From Candidatus Atribacteria bacterium (GTDB taxonomy: Bacteria > Bipolaricaulota > Bipolaricaulia > UBA7950 > UBA9294): 16,790 nucleotides of DNA. Positions within the stretch are counted from its first letter, which is position 1. Each line of letters starts with the position of its first letter. Location: positions 1 through 16,790 of the forward strand of contig SPBW01000030.1 in NCBI GenBank assembly GCA_004525685.1. The letters are read 5' to 3'. Under the pieces are notes generated by a model. The model saw only the letters and a program-made list of their open reading frames with translations. It had not been told where the DNA came from and searched no databases. Shown piece after piece: positions 7,101 through 14,013 of the stretch. A program made the translations under genes and the position numbers.

Positions 7101-8243
7101 CTAGTCTCCTGTCACTGTGAGCGTATAGGAGGGGATCCAGTCGGAGTTTGCAAACTGGCGCACGCCAACATAGTACGTCCCTGCCAGCAGGTTTGTACTG
7201 ATCCAGCTCGATGTGTCCGTAACAGATACGTCGTCGTTCTCTGCCAGTATGTTTCCGATCTCATCGAACAGGGCAATACGCGTATCGCCTGACGTCTCTG
7301 TCGAGATCGTCACGGTCGTAGCTGTGCTGACTGTGAACGTGTAGTAGTCCAGATCTCCTATCGGATCAATCGAGCCCATTGCACAGAGATTCCCCGGCAC
7401 TGCTCCCATGGCGTCTGCCAAGACACTCTCATCATTGGGCTCAATCTCAGAAATGCAGGACGTACCTAACACGGAAAGCGTGTAGTCATAGATCACGTTG
7501 TCGTCGTCATGCTCATGCACGATGATGTAGTACGTACCGGGAAGTACGTCTCTCTCAATCCAGCTCCAGTATTCGCCCACGACATAGTCATCATTGACAG
7601 CGAGAACCGTCCCCGACTCATCCATCAACAAGATCTCTGTATCTTCGTTGGTGATAGTCGAAATCGTCAGTGTCGTTGCCTCAGTCGCGGTCAACGAGAA
7701 TACATCCAGATCTCCGACAACGCCGATCGTCCCCGTCACGCAAGCAGTCCCCGGCATTTGGCCAAGATGATCGGCCAATCCCAGCGAATCGTTGTCTTCC
7801 ACCTCAGTGGCACAGCCTTCTGAGTATACGTTTAGTGTGTAGGAGTAGATGACGTTGTCGTCGCCATGCTCCCAAACCAGGACGTAGTATCTGCCCGGAT
7901 ATAGGTACTTCTCGATGCTGCTCGAAATGACGCCTAGCGCAATGTCGTCGTTACTCGCAATGAAGTTGCCGTCAGCATCTAGCAGCGTGATTTCTGTGTC
8001 TTCGTTGGTGATCGTTTCAATGGTCACCCACCGAGCAGAACTCAGATCGAAGAAGTAATAGTCGATATCGCCAACCACGCCAATCGTCCCGTCGATGCAT
8101 CCACTTCCAGGCAGGTCCGCCACCCGATCCGCAAACGCCGCGGAGTTGTTGTCTTCCACTTCAGTGCGACAGACTCCAAGTGCCACAGTGCTCAATGAGA
8201 GCACCAGAATCAGAATGAGCCATCCGATCGATTTCCGTTTCAT
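7101..8243 (-). CDS. Secreted protein of three tandem PPC-like (pre-peptidase C-terminal) domains
   Basis: A 380-residue protein. Seen: MKRK, a hydrophobic stretch to about residue 23 (VALG), then nothing but three repeats at 25-143, 144-262 and 263-380. Each opens with C-x-x-E-[VI]-E-x-N, continues through GD[IL]D and ND[D] turns, and ends in Y-T-L-x-V, the pattern of PPC beta-sandwich domains found behind secreted peptidases and collagenases. Each repeat has two Cys exactly 24 positions apart (25/49, 144/168, 263/287), likely a disulfide formed after export. The start is the ATG at 8241-8243 with GGAGG eight bases upstream; a longer in-frame start would bury the signal peptide. ALGVC is not a good lipobox (Val at -1), so I expect a soluble or cell-wall form. 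No catalytic domain is present. PPC domains normally accompany an enzyme on the same chain; here the protease is the convergent neighbour. Confidence 0.86.
   Translation of the reverse strand: MKRKSIGWLILILVLSLSTVALGVCRTEVEDNNSAAFADRVADLPGSGCIDGTIGVVGDIDYYFFDLSSARWVTIETITNEDTEITLLDADGNFIASNDDIALGVISSSIEKYLYPGRYYVLVWEHGDDNVIYSYTLNVYSEGCATEVEDNDSLGLADHLGQMPGTACVTGTIGVVGDLDVFSLTATEATTLTISTITNEDTEILLMDESGTVLAVNDDYVVGEYWSWIERDVLPGTYYIIVHEHDDDNVIYDYTLSVLGTSCISEIEPNDESVLADAMGAVPGNLCAMGSIDPIGDLDYYTFTVSTATTVTISTETSGDTRIALFDEIGNILAENDDVSVTDTSSWISTNLLAGTYYVGVRQFANSDWIPSYTLTVTGD
7104..8171 (-). repeat. Three in-frame tandem repeats of 357 bp encoding PPC-like domains
   Basis: Units run 8171-7815, 7814-7458 and 7457-7104 (last one a residue shorter). 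The period is exactly 119 codons with no insertion or deletion between units. By hand count 62 of 119 residues are identical between units 1 and 2; unit 3 is more diverged. The DNA has drifted too, so this is an old duplication rather than a recent slippage. Confidence 0.85.
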
Positions 8244-8352
8244 CCTCTGCGCCTCCTTCAATGCCTCACGACAGAATACACGATTTACTCCCGCCACCGC
8301 GTTTGGTTCGTTCTTCGCCGCCTTCCACTCCTCGTGTACCATCTGCCCTGCC

Positions 8353-9279
8353 ATGCCAAACGCAAAGAGTCAACTCAGCGGAATCGCCACGTTGCTTCTT
8401 TCGGCTACGATTTGGGGATTCGCATTCGTTGCCCAACGCGCAGGCATGGAATTCGTTGGGCCGTTCACGTTCAATGGCATCCGCTTTGCGCTTGGAGCTT
8501 TGGTGTTGGTTCCGACGGCTTTTCTTGTTCGTCGCCGCTCGACGCCTGCTGTCACATCGACTCCTCAGAACCAAGTCTGGATGGCTGCGGGATTGGCAGG
8601 GTTGGTATTGTTCGTCTCTGCGAATCTTCAGCAAGCGGGATTGGTGCACACCACAGCAGGAAAGGCGGGCTTCATCACCGGTTTGTATGTCGTGATCGTT
8701 CCGCTGCTCGGGTTGCTTCGTCGGCATCGCGTGAGCGCGTTTGTGTGGGCTGGATGCGGACTCGCAGCTGTCGGAATGTACCTGTTGAGCGTCGTGGGCG
8801 GTTTCTCGATTGCACTGGGGGACGCACTGGTCTTTGCAGGGGCTATCGGATGGGCGATACACGTACACATCGTCAGCTGGCTGGCTCGACGATGGCCGCC
8901 GCTTCGAGTCGCCTTGGTTCAATTCGCTATCTGTGCTGCACTCAGTTTGGGCGTAGCTTCGTTTGCCGAGTCCATCCAATGGGCGACCATCAAGCAAGCT
9001 GGCTGGATGATCGCCTATGCCGGGATCTTGTCCGTGGGCGTTGCCTACACCCTCCAAATCGTCGGTCAACGCCGTGTCGATCCAGCGCCTGCCAGCGTGA
9101 TTCTCAGTATGGAAGCCGTTTTCGCCGTGCTAGGAGGATGGCTGTTGTTGAGCGAGACCTTGTCTGTTCGAGGCATGATCGGGTGCGCGCTCATGCTGGG
9201 TGGCATGCTGTTAGCCCAAATCCGCAGGCAATCTCAACCCACCCCTCATGAGCCCTCACGGTTGATGGATCGGACCTGA
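8353..9279 (+). CDS. EamA-family (DMT superfamily) membrane transporter
   Basis: A 308-residue integral membrane protein with two EamA halves (about 8-130 and 148-290) and about ten hydrophobic helices. Seen: LLLSATIWGFAFVAQRAGM at the start of the first half, LQQAGLVHTTAGKAGFITGL between helices 3 and 4, and PAPASVILSMEAVFAVLGGW in the second, all typical for the family. Known of the family: export or import of amino acids, nucleosides or other metabolites; substrate cannot be inferred. The frame is open back to 8095, but that stretch overlaps the divergent PPC gene and its SD, so I chose the ATG at 8353. No good SD is visible there, so the start is less certain than most. It stands alone on its strand. 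Confidence 0.88.
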   Translation: MPNAKSQLSGIATLLLSATIWGFAFVAQRAGMEFVGPFTFNGIRFALGALVLVPTAFLVRRRSTPAVTSTPQNQVWMAAGLAGLVLFVSANLQQAGLVHTTAGKAGFITGLYVVIVPLLGLLRRHRVSAFVWAGCGLAAVGMYLLSVVGGFSIALGDALVFAGAIGWAIHVHIVSWLARRWPPLRVALVQFAICAALSLGVASFAESIQWATIKQAGWMIAYAGILSVGVAYTLQIVGQRRVDPAPASVILSMEAVFAVLGGWLLLSETLSVRGMIGCALMLGGMLLAQIRRQSQPTPHEPSRLMDRT

Positions 9280-9280
9280 A

Positions 9281-9317
9281 GAGTCGCTGCAAGACTCATC
9301 CAAGGCCGCCTTTGGAT
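9281..9317 (+). terminator. Hairpins between convergent EamA and DUF2007 genes
   Basis: Two adjacent stems fill the gap: GAGTC/GACTC (9281-9285, 9293-9297) and ATCCAAGG pairing with CC-T-TTGGAT (9298-9305, 9309-9317; one bulged T, three-base loop). The second is compact and could end transcription from either side, although no T tract follows. Confidence 0.5.
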
Positions 9318-9562
9318 CACGCGTCTTCGTCGCCAGAAGAATGGACGAGTGGCCCGTAGGATAGGCGAATGCTCTCAATGAGCGGCTTGGCTCGATCCAA
9401 GTCGGCTTCGGAGACGAGAAAACGAACGGGCTCGATCAACGGGCGCAGCAGGTGAAAATTCTCCCCCTGAGCAAGATAGAAAATGGCTTCGCTATCAAGC
9501 AAAGATTTGATCAAGGCAATGTCGGCGAGATTCGATGTGGACACCAATTCCTTCAAGTCCAT
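9317..9562 (-). CDS. DUF2007-family small protein
   Basis: An 81-residue cytoplasmic protein. Seen: MDLKELVSTSNLADIALIKSLL at the start, then a short strand-rich part ending PVRFLVSEADLDRAKPLIES. This matches the DUF2007 (putative signal-transducing protein) pattern of an N-terminal helix that picks two strands and a closing V-x-[VE]-D-L-x-x-A-x-x-L helix. The function of the family is not known to me. Start: ATG with AAGGAG six bases upstream, a good site. The upstream methyltransferase frame overlaps this gene by 68 bases, unusually long. It is the last gene of the minus-strand series. Confidence 0.8.
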   Translation of the reverse strand: MDLKELVSTSNLADIALIKSLLDSEAIFYLAQGENFHLLRPLIEPVRFLVSEADLDRAKPLIESIRLSYGPLVHSSGDEDA

Positions 9563-10214
9563 GTAATGCTCCTTCGCGTCGAGAGCAAGTGTATATCTGG
9601 CACGGTTTTCGAAGCAAGAGAGACTGAAATCGAAGATCCTTCACATTTCGAGAGACGGAGCGAAACTCGAGAATCTCGAAGGACTGGCCCACGACACGTC
9701 GAAGGTGCTCATCATCATAGAACGAGAAGAACCGCTTGGGAACGTGATCGTCGTTCTGGTAGATGCCTTCGTGATCGAATCCTCCGTACGTGCCGAAATA
9801 GAACAGGCCTCCAGGATTCAGCACCCGTTGAATCTCTAGAAGCACATCAGGAAGCTCGCTTTTCTCGAGATGGAGAAGGCTGTTGAAGGCGTAGACACCA
9901 TCAAACGAGTTTGTGGGGAACGACAATGCGGCGACATCCATCACGCGTGCGTCCAGGCCCTTGTCTTGACAGAGGCGAACCATATTGGATGACAAGTCGA
10001 TGCACGTGACATCACATCCCGCATCCTGGAAGTACCGGCTATCCCGACCTGTGCCTGCGCCGACTTCCAGAAGACGCTGCAGGCCACGCTTGCGAAACTC
10101 TGAGAAGAAGGCCTCACGCTCACGTTTCTTCCAGGCCGGAAGCGCCTGACGATCCCTCGTATTCGCCTCGTTGTCATAGGCCTGCCGTAGCGGATCGCGC
10201 GACACGTCAATCAT
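9495..10214 (-). CDS. Class I SAM-dependent methyltransferase
   Basis: A 239-residue protein with a Rossmann methyltransferase core. Seen: motif I LLEVGAGTGRDS (48-59), the acidic end of strand 2 in CIDLSS (71-76), MDVAALSFPTNSFDGVYAFNSLLHL (motifs II-III, 92-116) and LNPGGLFYFGTYGG (132-145). The substrate is not evident. I chose ATG 10212-10214 because ATGATTGA overlaps the stop of the nucleotidase gene, giving coupling; an alternative ATG at 10253 adds 13 residues that read like the upstream gene in another frame. The family-like sequence stops near FQSLLLRKP (about 204); the remaining 35 residues look unrelated and overlap the DUF2007 gene. This could be a lost stop codon, an indel or a genuine extension. 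Confidence 0.82.
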   Translation of the reverse strand: MIDVSRDPLRQAYDNEANTRDRQALPAWKKREREAFFSEFRKRGLQRLLEVGAGTGRDSRYFQDAGCDVTCIDLSSNMVRLCQDKGLDARVMDVAALSFPTNSFDGVYAFNSLLHLEKSELPDVLLEIQRVLNPGGLFYFGTYGGFDHEGIYQNDDHVPKRFFSFYDDEHLRRVVGQSFEILEFRSVSRNVKDLRFQSLLLRKPCQIYTCSRREGALHGLEGIGVHIESRRHCLDQIFA

Positions 10215-10926
10215 GATCGGCAGCCTGTCGAACCAGAATCGCTGCTGCCTCATTCAGATCCCGGATCTCATAGGTCGGCGTGAGGTTTGTCGTATTGACG
10301 TGCTGCTGCGGATTGTACCAACAGGTATCGATGCCATAGTCAAACCCACCGCGGATATCCGACGACAGCGAATCGCCGAGTATGAGCACGTCATGCTTGG
10401 CAGGATTCCCCATCCTGTCAAAGGCGATGTCGAAGACGCCGGGATGGGGTTTGGATACGCCGACTTCTTCTGAAATGACTACGTGATCGAACACATCGCT
10501 AAGCCCTAGCCGAGCAATCCGTGCATGCTGGACGTCGGCGAACCCGTTGGTTAGCAGCACGAGGCCGACACGGCTCGTGATCCTCTGCAGGAAGCGCTCG
10601 GCGCCTTCAAGAAACGTCGATTCCTTGATCAGGTTCTGCAGATAGGCCTCGCTGAAGACGTGCGGATCTCCTGGAAGGCCAAGGACTTCGAAGACGCGCC
10701 GAAAGCGTTGCGTGCGTACGTCTCGAGCGCTCAAGAGTCCTGCTTCAAACGCCTGCCACAGTTCCGCGTTGATCGCATGGAATGTGTCCGCGAACTGCCT
10801 GGGAGCTGAGACGCTCAGTTGAGTCGGTGTGATCTCTAGCGCGATGGCCTCGGCACGCTGAAAGTCAAACAGCGTACCGTCGGCGTCAACAAGGGCCCAT
10901 GAGTACGCAGGTGTCTGTCGCTTCAT
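10207..10926 (-). CDS. yjjG: YjjG-like HAD-superfamily nucleotidase
   Basis: A 239-residue HAD phosphatase. Seen: motif I DADGT (Asp14 nucleophile, Asp16), motif II LLTNGF (Thr126), motif III SKPHP (Lys159), motif IV GDSLSSD (Asp185, Asp190). NGF, VISEEVGVSKP and the late TPTYEIRDLNE closely follow my recollection of E. coli YjjG, including the helical cap between residues 25 and 110. Known for YjjG: 5'-nucleotidase for UMP, dUMP, TMP and damaged pyrimidine nucleotides, a house-cleaning role. That substrate range is inferred here. The start ATG overlaps the preceding stop as ATGA. The MazG-like pyrophosphohydrolase elsewhere in the window could supply related monophosphates, but it is not in the same operon. 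Confidence 0.85.
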   Translation of the reverse strand: MKRQTPAYSWALVDADGTLFDFQRAEAIALEITPTQLSVSAPRQFADTFHAINAELWQAFEAGLLSARDVRTQRFRRVFEVLGLPGDPHVFSEAYLQNLIKESTFLEGAERFLQRITSRVGLVLLTNGFADVQHARIARLGLSDVFDHVVISEEVGVSKPHPGVFDIAFDRMGNPAKHDVLILGDSLSSDIRGGFDYGIDTCWYNPQQHVNTTNLTPTYEIRDLNEAAAILVRQAADHD

Positions 10927-11306
10927 CCGTTATCCGAAGAGGCTGCATCAGACGCCCCGTTCGATTTACGGATCAGCCACATCCGCGCAGCAAAGGCAAG
11001 GCCCACGCCAAGCGGGGGAAGTACCAACATCAAGGCTTGAGGGCTCCTCCAGCCGGACAGCGCAACGAAGAAGGTGCCCGCTAACAGCAGAAATCCGAGC
11101 GCGGCCAAGCCGTCACGGCGCCAGCCGACGACAAGGATCACGAGCACGCAGAAGGATGGTAGGAGATGGGCAAAGAAGTCTCTGCTGGTCTCTAAGAAGC
11201 CCGCACCTTCGACGTACGCGTCCATGGCAAACATCGCCAAGAAGAGCGCGAGCGCCATCGCCAGAACTCGCGGCATCCACAACAGCAGCCTCTCAAGCGT
11301 TCCCAA
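10923..11306 (-). CDS. Small four-helix membrane protein, function unknown
   Basis: A 127-residue protein with about four transmembrane helices (roughly 12-30, 45-61, 66-84, 90-108) and a short polar tail. Seen: FAMDAY near the end of helix 1, HLLPSF at the start of helix 2 and VGWRRDGLAALGF leading to helix 3. I recall similar spacing in small uncharacterised four-helix families, but I cannot name one with confidence. The start is TTG: GGAGG lies seven bases upstream of TTG GGA ACG, and no better ATG exists nearby. Its stop overlaps the ATG of the nucleotidase gene (ATGA), so translation is probably coupled. No catalytic residues are obvious. Confidence 0.75.
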   Translation of the reverse strand: MGTLERLLLWMPRVLAMALALFLAMFAMDAYVEGAGFLETSRDFFAHLLPSFCVLVILVVGWRRDGLAALGFLLLAGTFFVALSGWRSPQALMLVLPPLGVGLAFAARMWLIRKSNGASDAASSDNG

Positions 11307-11369
11307 GTTCGCACCTCCAATCCGCGCTGTGCTGGCTCAACCAACCATCCAGATGCCTGCACATCGCCT

Positions 11370-11951
11370 TCACACAGAATCCCTTCGAAGCCGAAGATAG
11401 CTGGTGGTTGAGCACATCGCGGAATGGCCATCGGCTCCCTGTTTCTCCTCAGGGAAGACTCTGTCCAGAAGGAAGCCGCAGCGTTCAGCCACTGCGCGAC
11501 TGCGCGCATTGGACTCATCGCACTGAATGCGCACTTGATCTGCTTCCAGATTGTCGAAGATCGAGGCCACGATCGCAGTCACTGCCTCGGTGACATAGCC
11601 CTGCCCCTCGTGCGCGCAATCGGCCATGTATCCGATGATGTAGTCCACGGGTTCTGTGGCAAATGGCCCGACATACAACTGCGCGACAAACTCGTCGCGC
11701 AGCTTGTCAAGAACGCCGACGAAGTAACAGACGCCTTCATTCCAGCAGGCCTCCATTTCTCCCAGAGTCGTTCTGGCGTGCTCTTCACTCTCAAGTGACA
11801 TGGCCACGTTGCCCGATTCATAGCGGCGCAAGTGGTCGCGATTCCTCAGACTCATTGCGTAGTACCACGCAGCATCTGCGCCTGAGAAAGGTCGTAGAAT
11901 CAGCCGCTCCGTCTCGATGCGATTCGGCAATTGTCGGCTAGAAGGGCTCAT
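11370..11951 (-). CDS. GNAT-family N-acetyltransferase (RimJ/RimL type)
   Basis: A 193-residue acetyltransferase. Seen: ETERLILRPF (13-22), the standard opening of RimJ/RimL-type members, an acetyl-CoA-binding turn in HEGQGYVTEAV (about 112-122), and ESNARSRAVAERCGF (about 143-157). Known of the type: acetyl transfer from acetyl-CoA to protein N-termini or small amines; the acceptor is unknown. The usual last strand (a D-x-x-x-Y-x-x-L pattern) is not visible; the C-terminus reads SYLRLRRDSV, and one other frame there contains ADVLNHQL, so a frameshift near 11430 is possible. Its ATG overlaps the stop of the YecH-like gene as ATGA. Confidence 0.85.
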   Translation of the reverse strand: MSPSSRQLPNRIETERLILRPFSGADAAWYYAMSLRNRDHLRRYESGNVAMSLESEEHARTTLGEMEACWNEGVCYFVGVLDKLRDEFVAQLYVGPFATEPVDYIIGYMADCAHEGQGYVTEAVTAIVASIFDNLEADQVRIQCDESNARSRAVAERCGFLLDRVFPEEKQGADGHSAMCSTTSYLRLRRDSV

Positions 11952-12193
11952 GCATCCTCGCAGATTTGTGTCTCGTCGACTCTGAAGCCATCGTCATGCG
12001 AGAAGAACTTCTCACGCGCGGCCAGAAAGGCGATCAACTCATCAGCTGTCATGTCGTTCGCAGAGCATGTGTGGAAACGCGCGCCTTCGCCAAACCACTC
12101 ACCAATCGCGATTCGGAGAGCGCTCTGCGTGTAAGACTGCTTCGATTCGATCATCTTTCGCATGACCTCGTGTCCATGAATGCTTGGCGTCAT
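11948..12193 (-). CDS. yecH: YecH-like (DUF2492) putative metal-binding protein
   Basis: An 81-residue protein that lines up closely with E. coli YecH as I remember it: SIHGHEV at the start, SYTQSALRIAI, ARFHTCSANDMTADELIAFLA in the centre and QIC near the end. His6, His8, His41, Cys43 and Cys78 could bind a metal, which is what the family name implies; the biological role is not known. The frame is open to 12265, but the family starts at MTPSIHGHEV and GAGGTG lies about five bases before the ATG at 12191-12193, so I use this start. Its end overlaps the GNAT gene by four bases. In this neighbourhood it may act with the acetyltransferase (inference). Confidence 0.86.
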   Translation of the reverse strand: MTPSIHGHEVMRKMIESKQSYTQSALRIAIGEWFGEGARFHTCSANDMTADELIAFLAAREKFFSHDDGFRVDETQICEDA

Positions 12194-12214
12194 CGATTCA
12201 CCTCGTAGGGGATA

Positions 12215-12278
12215 TGCTAGATCCATTGTCGAACAGCAGCTTGCGCAATGCAATAACATCACCAAGCGAGATCTAGCA
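12215..12278 (-). repeat. Perfect 9-bp inverted repeat enclosing 46 bases upstream of the YecH-like gene
   Basis: TGCTAGATC (12215-12223) and GATCTAGCA (12270-12278) are exact reverse complements. Together they span most of the 98-base gap between the DUF2164 and YecH-like genes. TTGCGCAA (12241-12248) inside the loop is itself palindromic. It may be a leader structure or operator. The minus strand has a TAGCAT hexamer at the left arm that could serve as a -10 but has no good -35. Confidence 0.4.
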
Positions 12279-12291
12279 CAGATCAGGGAGG

Positions 12292-12579
12292 CTATTTCTT
12301 CCAGTACCCCGATTCGGCTTCGAAGCAGATGCCGTCCAACTCGGCCACGAATTCTTGAACTCGCGCCTGTGCATCCAAGACCGCGCCGTTGTAAATGGCT
12401 GGCCCCATCTCCTTAATGACAAAATCAAGGAGCAAAGCCGCCTTCAGCTCGCCGATATCTTGATCCAAGCTGTCGGCGAAGAACTGCTTGATCGAGCCGA
12501 TAAGGTGTTTGCGAACATCAGGAGGAAATTCGATAGCCAACGGGAACCGCCTCTTTTTTAGCAATGGGTTAAGTACCAT
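12292..12579 (-). CDS. DUF2164-family small protein
   Basis: A 95-residue protein from this start. Seen: IEFPPDVRKHLIGSIKQFFADSLDQDIGELKAALLLDFVIKE, then GPAIYNGAVLDAQARVQEFVAELDG, the characteristic DUF2164 pattern of helices. Function of the family is unknown. The ATG at 12577-12579 falls one base after the stop of the ABC permease (TAG-G-ATG), as in coupled translation, but lacks a separate SD. A TTG at 12538-12540 with AAGAGG upstream would give an 82-residue protein starting MAIEF, which fits the usual family N-terminus; I rate the two starts about equal. It is the first non-ABC gene after the importer. Confidence 0.8.
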   Translation of the reverse strand: MVLNPLLKKRRFPLAIEFPPDVRKHLIGSIKQFFADSLDQDIGELKAALLLDFVIKEMGPAIYNGAVLDAQARVQEFVAELDGICFEAESGYWKK

Positions 12580-12580
12580 C

Positions 12581-13249
12581 CTAGCGATGTTGCGAAGGCG
12601 CGCCCAGCCCAGGAATGCGAACGCGATTCTCCAACAACCGAAGAAGCATCGTCGCGACGAATACGAGCACGAGATAGAAGAGCGCGGCCACAAGAAATAC
12701 CTCGAAGGAACGGCTATCGCGTGCAGAGAGACGCTTTGCCTTACCCATTAAGTCCAGCAGTGTGACCGTAAACACGATAGATGAGTACTTGAGCATGAGA
12801 ATGAACTCATTGGACCATGCCGGAAGAACGAGGCGAAAGGCTTGAGGCAGAATCGCGTAACGAATGGCCTGGGGAAGGCTCATTCCCAGTGAGCGCGCTG
12901 CCAGCATTTGCCCTCCGCGAACAGCTTGAATGGCACCGCGGAAGTATTCGGCTTGATACGCAGCCGTGTTGAGTCCCAACGCGAGGATGCCGCTTTGCAG
13001 GGCAGTGAGCGTGATTCCCAGGTTGGGCAAGCCATTGTAGACAATGAACAGCTGAACCAGAAGCGGCGTTCCGCGGAAGAACTGGATGTATACGATGCAG
13101 ATCCCTCGCAAGAAGCGGGGGCCATAGACGCGGCCGAGCGCAAGCAATACGCCCAGGACGATGCCAATGGCAATACACGAGAACGTAATCTGCAATGTGA
13201 GGGGCAAGCCCTCAGCCAGTTTTGGGAACCACTCCCATTCGAATGACAC
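12581..13249 (-). CDS. Polar amino acid ABC transporter permease (HisM/GlnP type), second permease
   Basis: A 222-residue inner-membrane subunit. Seen: five or so hydrophobic helices, QFFRGTPLLVQLF (56-68), AAYQAEYFRGAIQAV (96-110), and the EAA loop GQMLAARSLGMSLPQAIRYAILPQAFR (about 113-139) that contacts the ATPase. These are typical of the His/Glu/Gln (PAAT) permeases. The start is GTG: the ATPase stop and this start overlap as TAGTG, so translation is tightly coupled. With the other permease it would form a heterodimeric pore, as in HisQM. Substrate not determined. Confidence 0.93.
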   Translation of the reverse strand: MSFEWEWFPKLAEGLPLTLQITFSCIAIGIVLGVLLALGRVYGPRFLRGICIVYIQFFRGTPLLVQLFIVYNGLPNLGITLTALQSGILALGLNTAAYQAEYFRGAIQAVRGGQMLAARSLGMSLPQAIRYAILPQAFRLVLPAWSNEFILMLKYSSIVFTVTLLDLMGKAKRLSARDSRSFEVFLVAALFYLVLVFVATMLLRLLENRVRIPGLGAPSQHR

Positions 13250-13995
13250 TAGCCTGTCTCCCCATACAGCTCACTGATCTTGTTCAGGAATTCGCCGGTT
13301 CGCTGATGTTTCGCATTGGTGAACATCTGCTTGGGTGGACCTTGCTCGACAATGACGCCGTTTTCCATGAAGATGATTTCGTCAGCAACGGCGCGCGCAA
13401 ATCCCATCTCATGAGTCACAACAAGCATGGTCATGCCTTCTTTGGCCAGGCTGACCATGACTTCGAGCACCTCGCCAATAAGCTCGGGGTCGAGAGCCGA
13501 CGTCGGCTCATCAAACAAGATGAGTTTGGGGAACATAGCCAACGCACGGGCGATCGACACACGCTGCTGTTGCCCACCAGAGAGTTCGGCGGGATAGGCA
13601 CCCGCCTTGTCTGAAAGCCCTACACGCTCCAGCTCTTCCATCGCAAGCGTTGTCGCGTCTTTCTTGTTCATGCGCTTCACCTTCATCGGACCGATTCGGA
13701 CATTGCCCAACGCGGTCAGATGCGCAAACAAGTTGAAGCTCTGGAAGACGAAGCCAATCTCAGCACGGATCTTGTTGATGTTGGTGCGCGTGTGCGTGAG
13801 TTCTTCATCATCGAGCCATACGCGGCCTTGATCCGCCGGCGTCAAGCGGTTGATGCAGCGAAGCAGCGTGCTTTTACCTGTACCCGAAGGGCCGATAATG
13901 ACCTTGGTCTCGCCCTTGTTCATCGTGAACGAGACCCCACACAGGACCTTGTCTTTCCCGTACTGTTTGTGGATGTCTTCGACGCGTAGCAGCAT
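13249..13995 (-). CDS. Polar amino acid ABC transporter ATP-binding protein
   Basis: A 248-residue ATPase of the GlnQ/HisP group, full length. Seen: Walker A GPSGTGKST (35-43), Q-loop Gln85 in FVFQSFNLF, signature LSGGQQQR (138-145), Walker B LILFDEPTSALDPE (158-171) and H-loop His195. It drives import by ATP hydrolysis at the cytoplasmic face and pairs with the two flanking permeases. Start: ATG with GGGGAG five bases upstream, 18 bases after the first permease. No unusual residues. Confidence 0.96.
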   Translation of the reverse strand: MLLRVEDIHKQYGKDKVLCGVSFTMNKGETKVIIGPSGTGKSTLLRCINRLTPADQGRVWLDDEELTHTRTNINKIRAEIGFVFQSFNLFAHLTALGNVRIGPMKVKRMNKKDATTLAMEELERVGLSDKAGAYPAELSGGQQQRVSIARALAMFPKLILFDEPTSALDPELIGEVLEVMVSLAKEGMTMLVVTHEMGFARAVADEIIFMENGVIVEQGPPKQMFTNAKHQRTGEFLNKISELYGETG

Positions 13996-14013
13996 GCTAT
14001 CTCCCCATATCCC

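Noticed and set aside
8266..9069. Minus-strand open frame of 267 codons opposite the EamA transporter
   Set aside because: Its translation is polar and low-complexity with no domain, while the plus strand encodes a convincing ten-helix transporter.
12194..12265. Longer start for the YecH-like protein
   Set aside because: The extra 24 residues are Cys-rich and unlike the family, and the good SD lies before the internal ATG at 12193.
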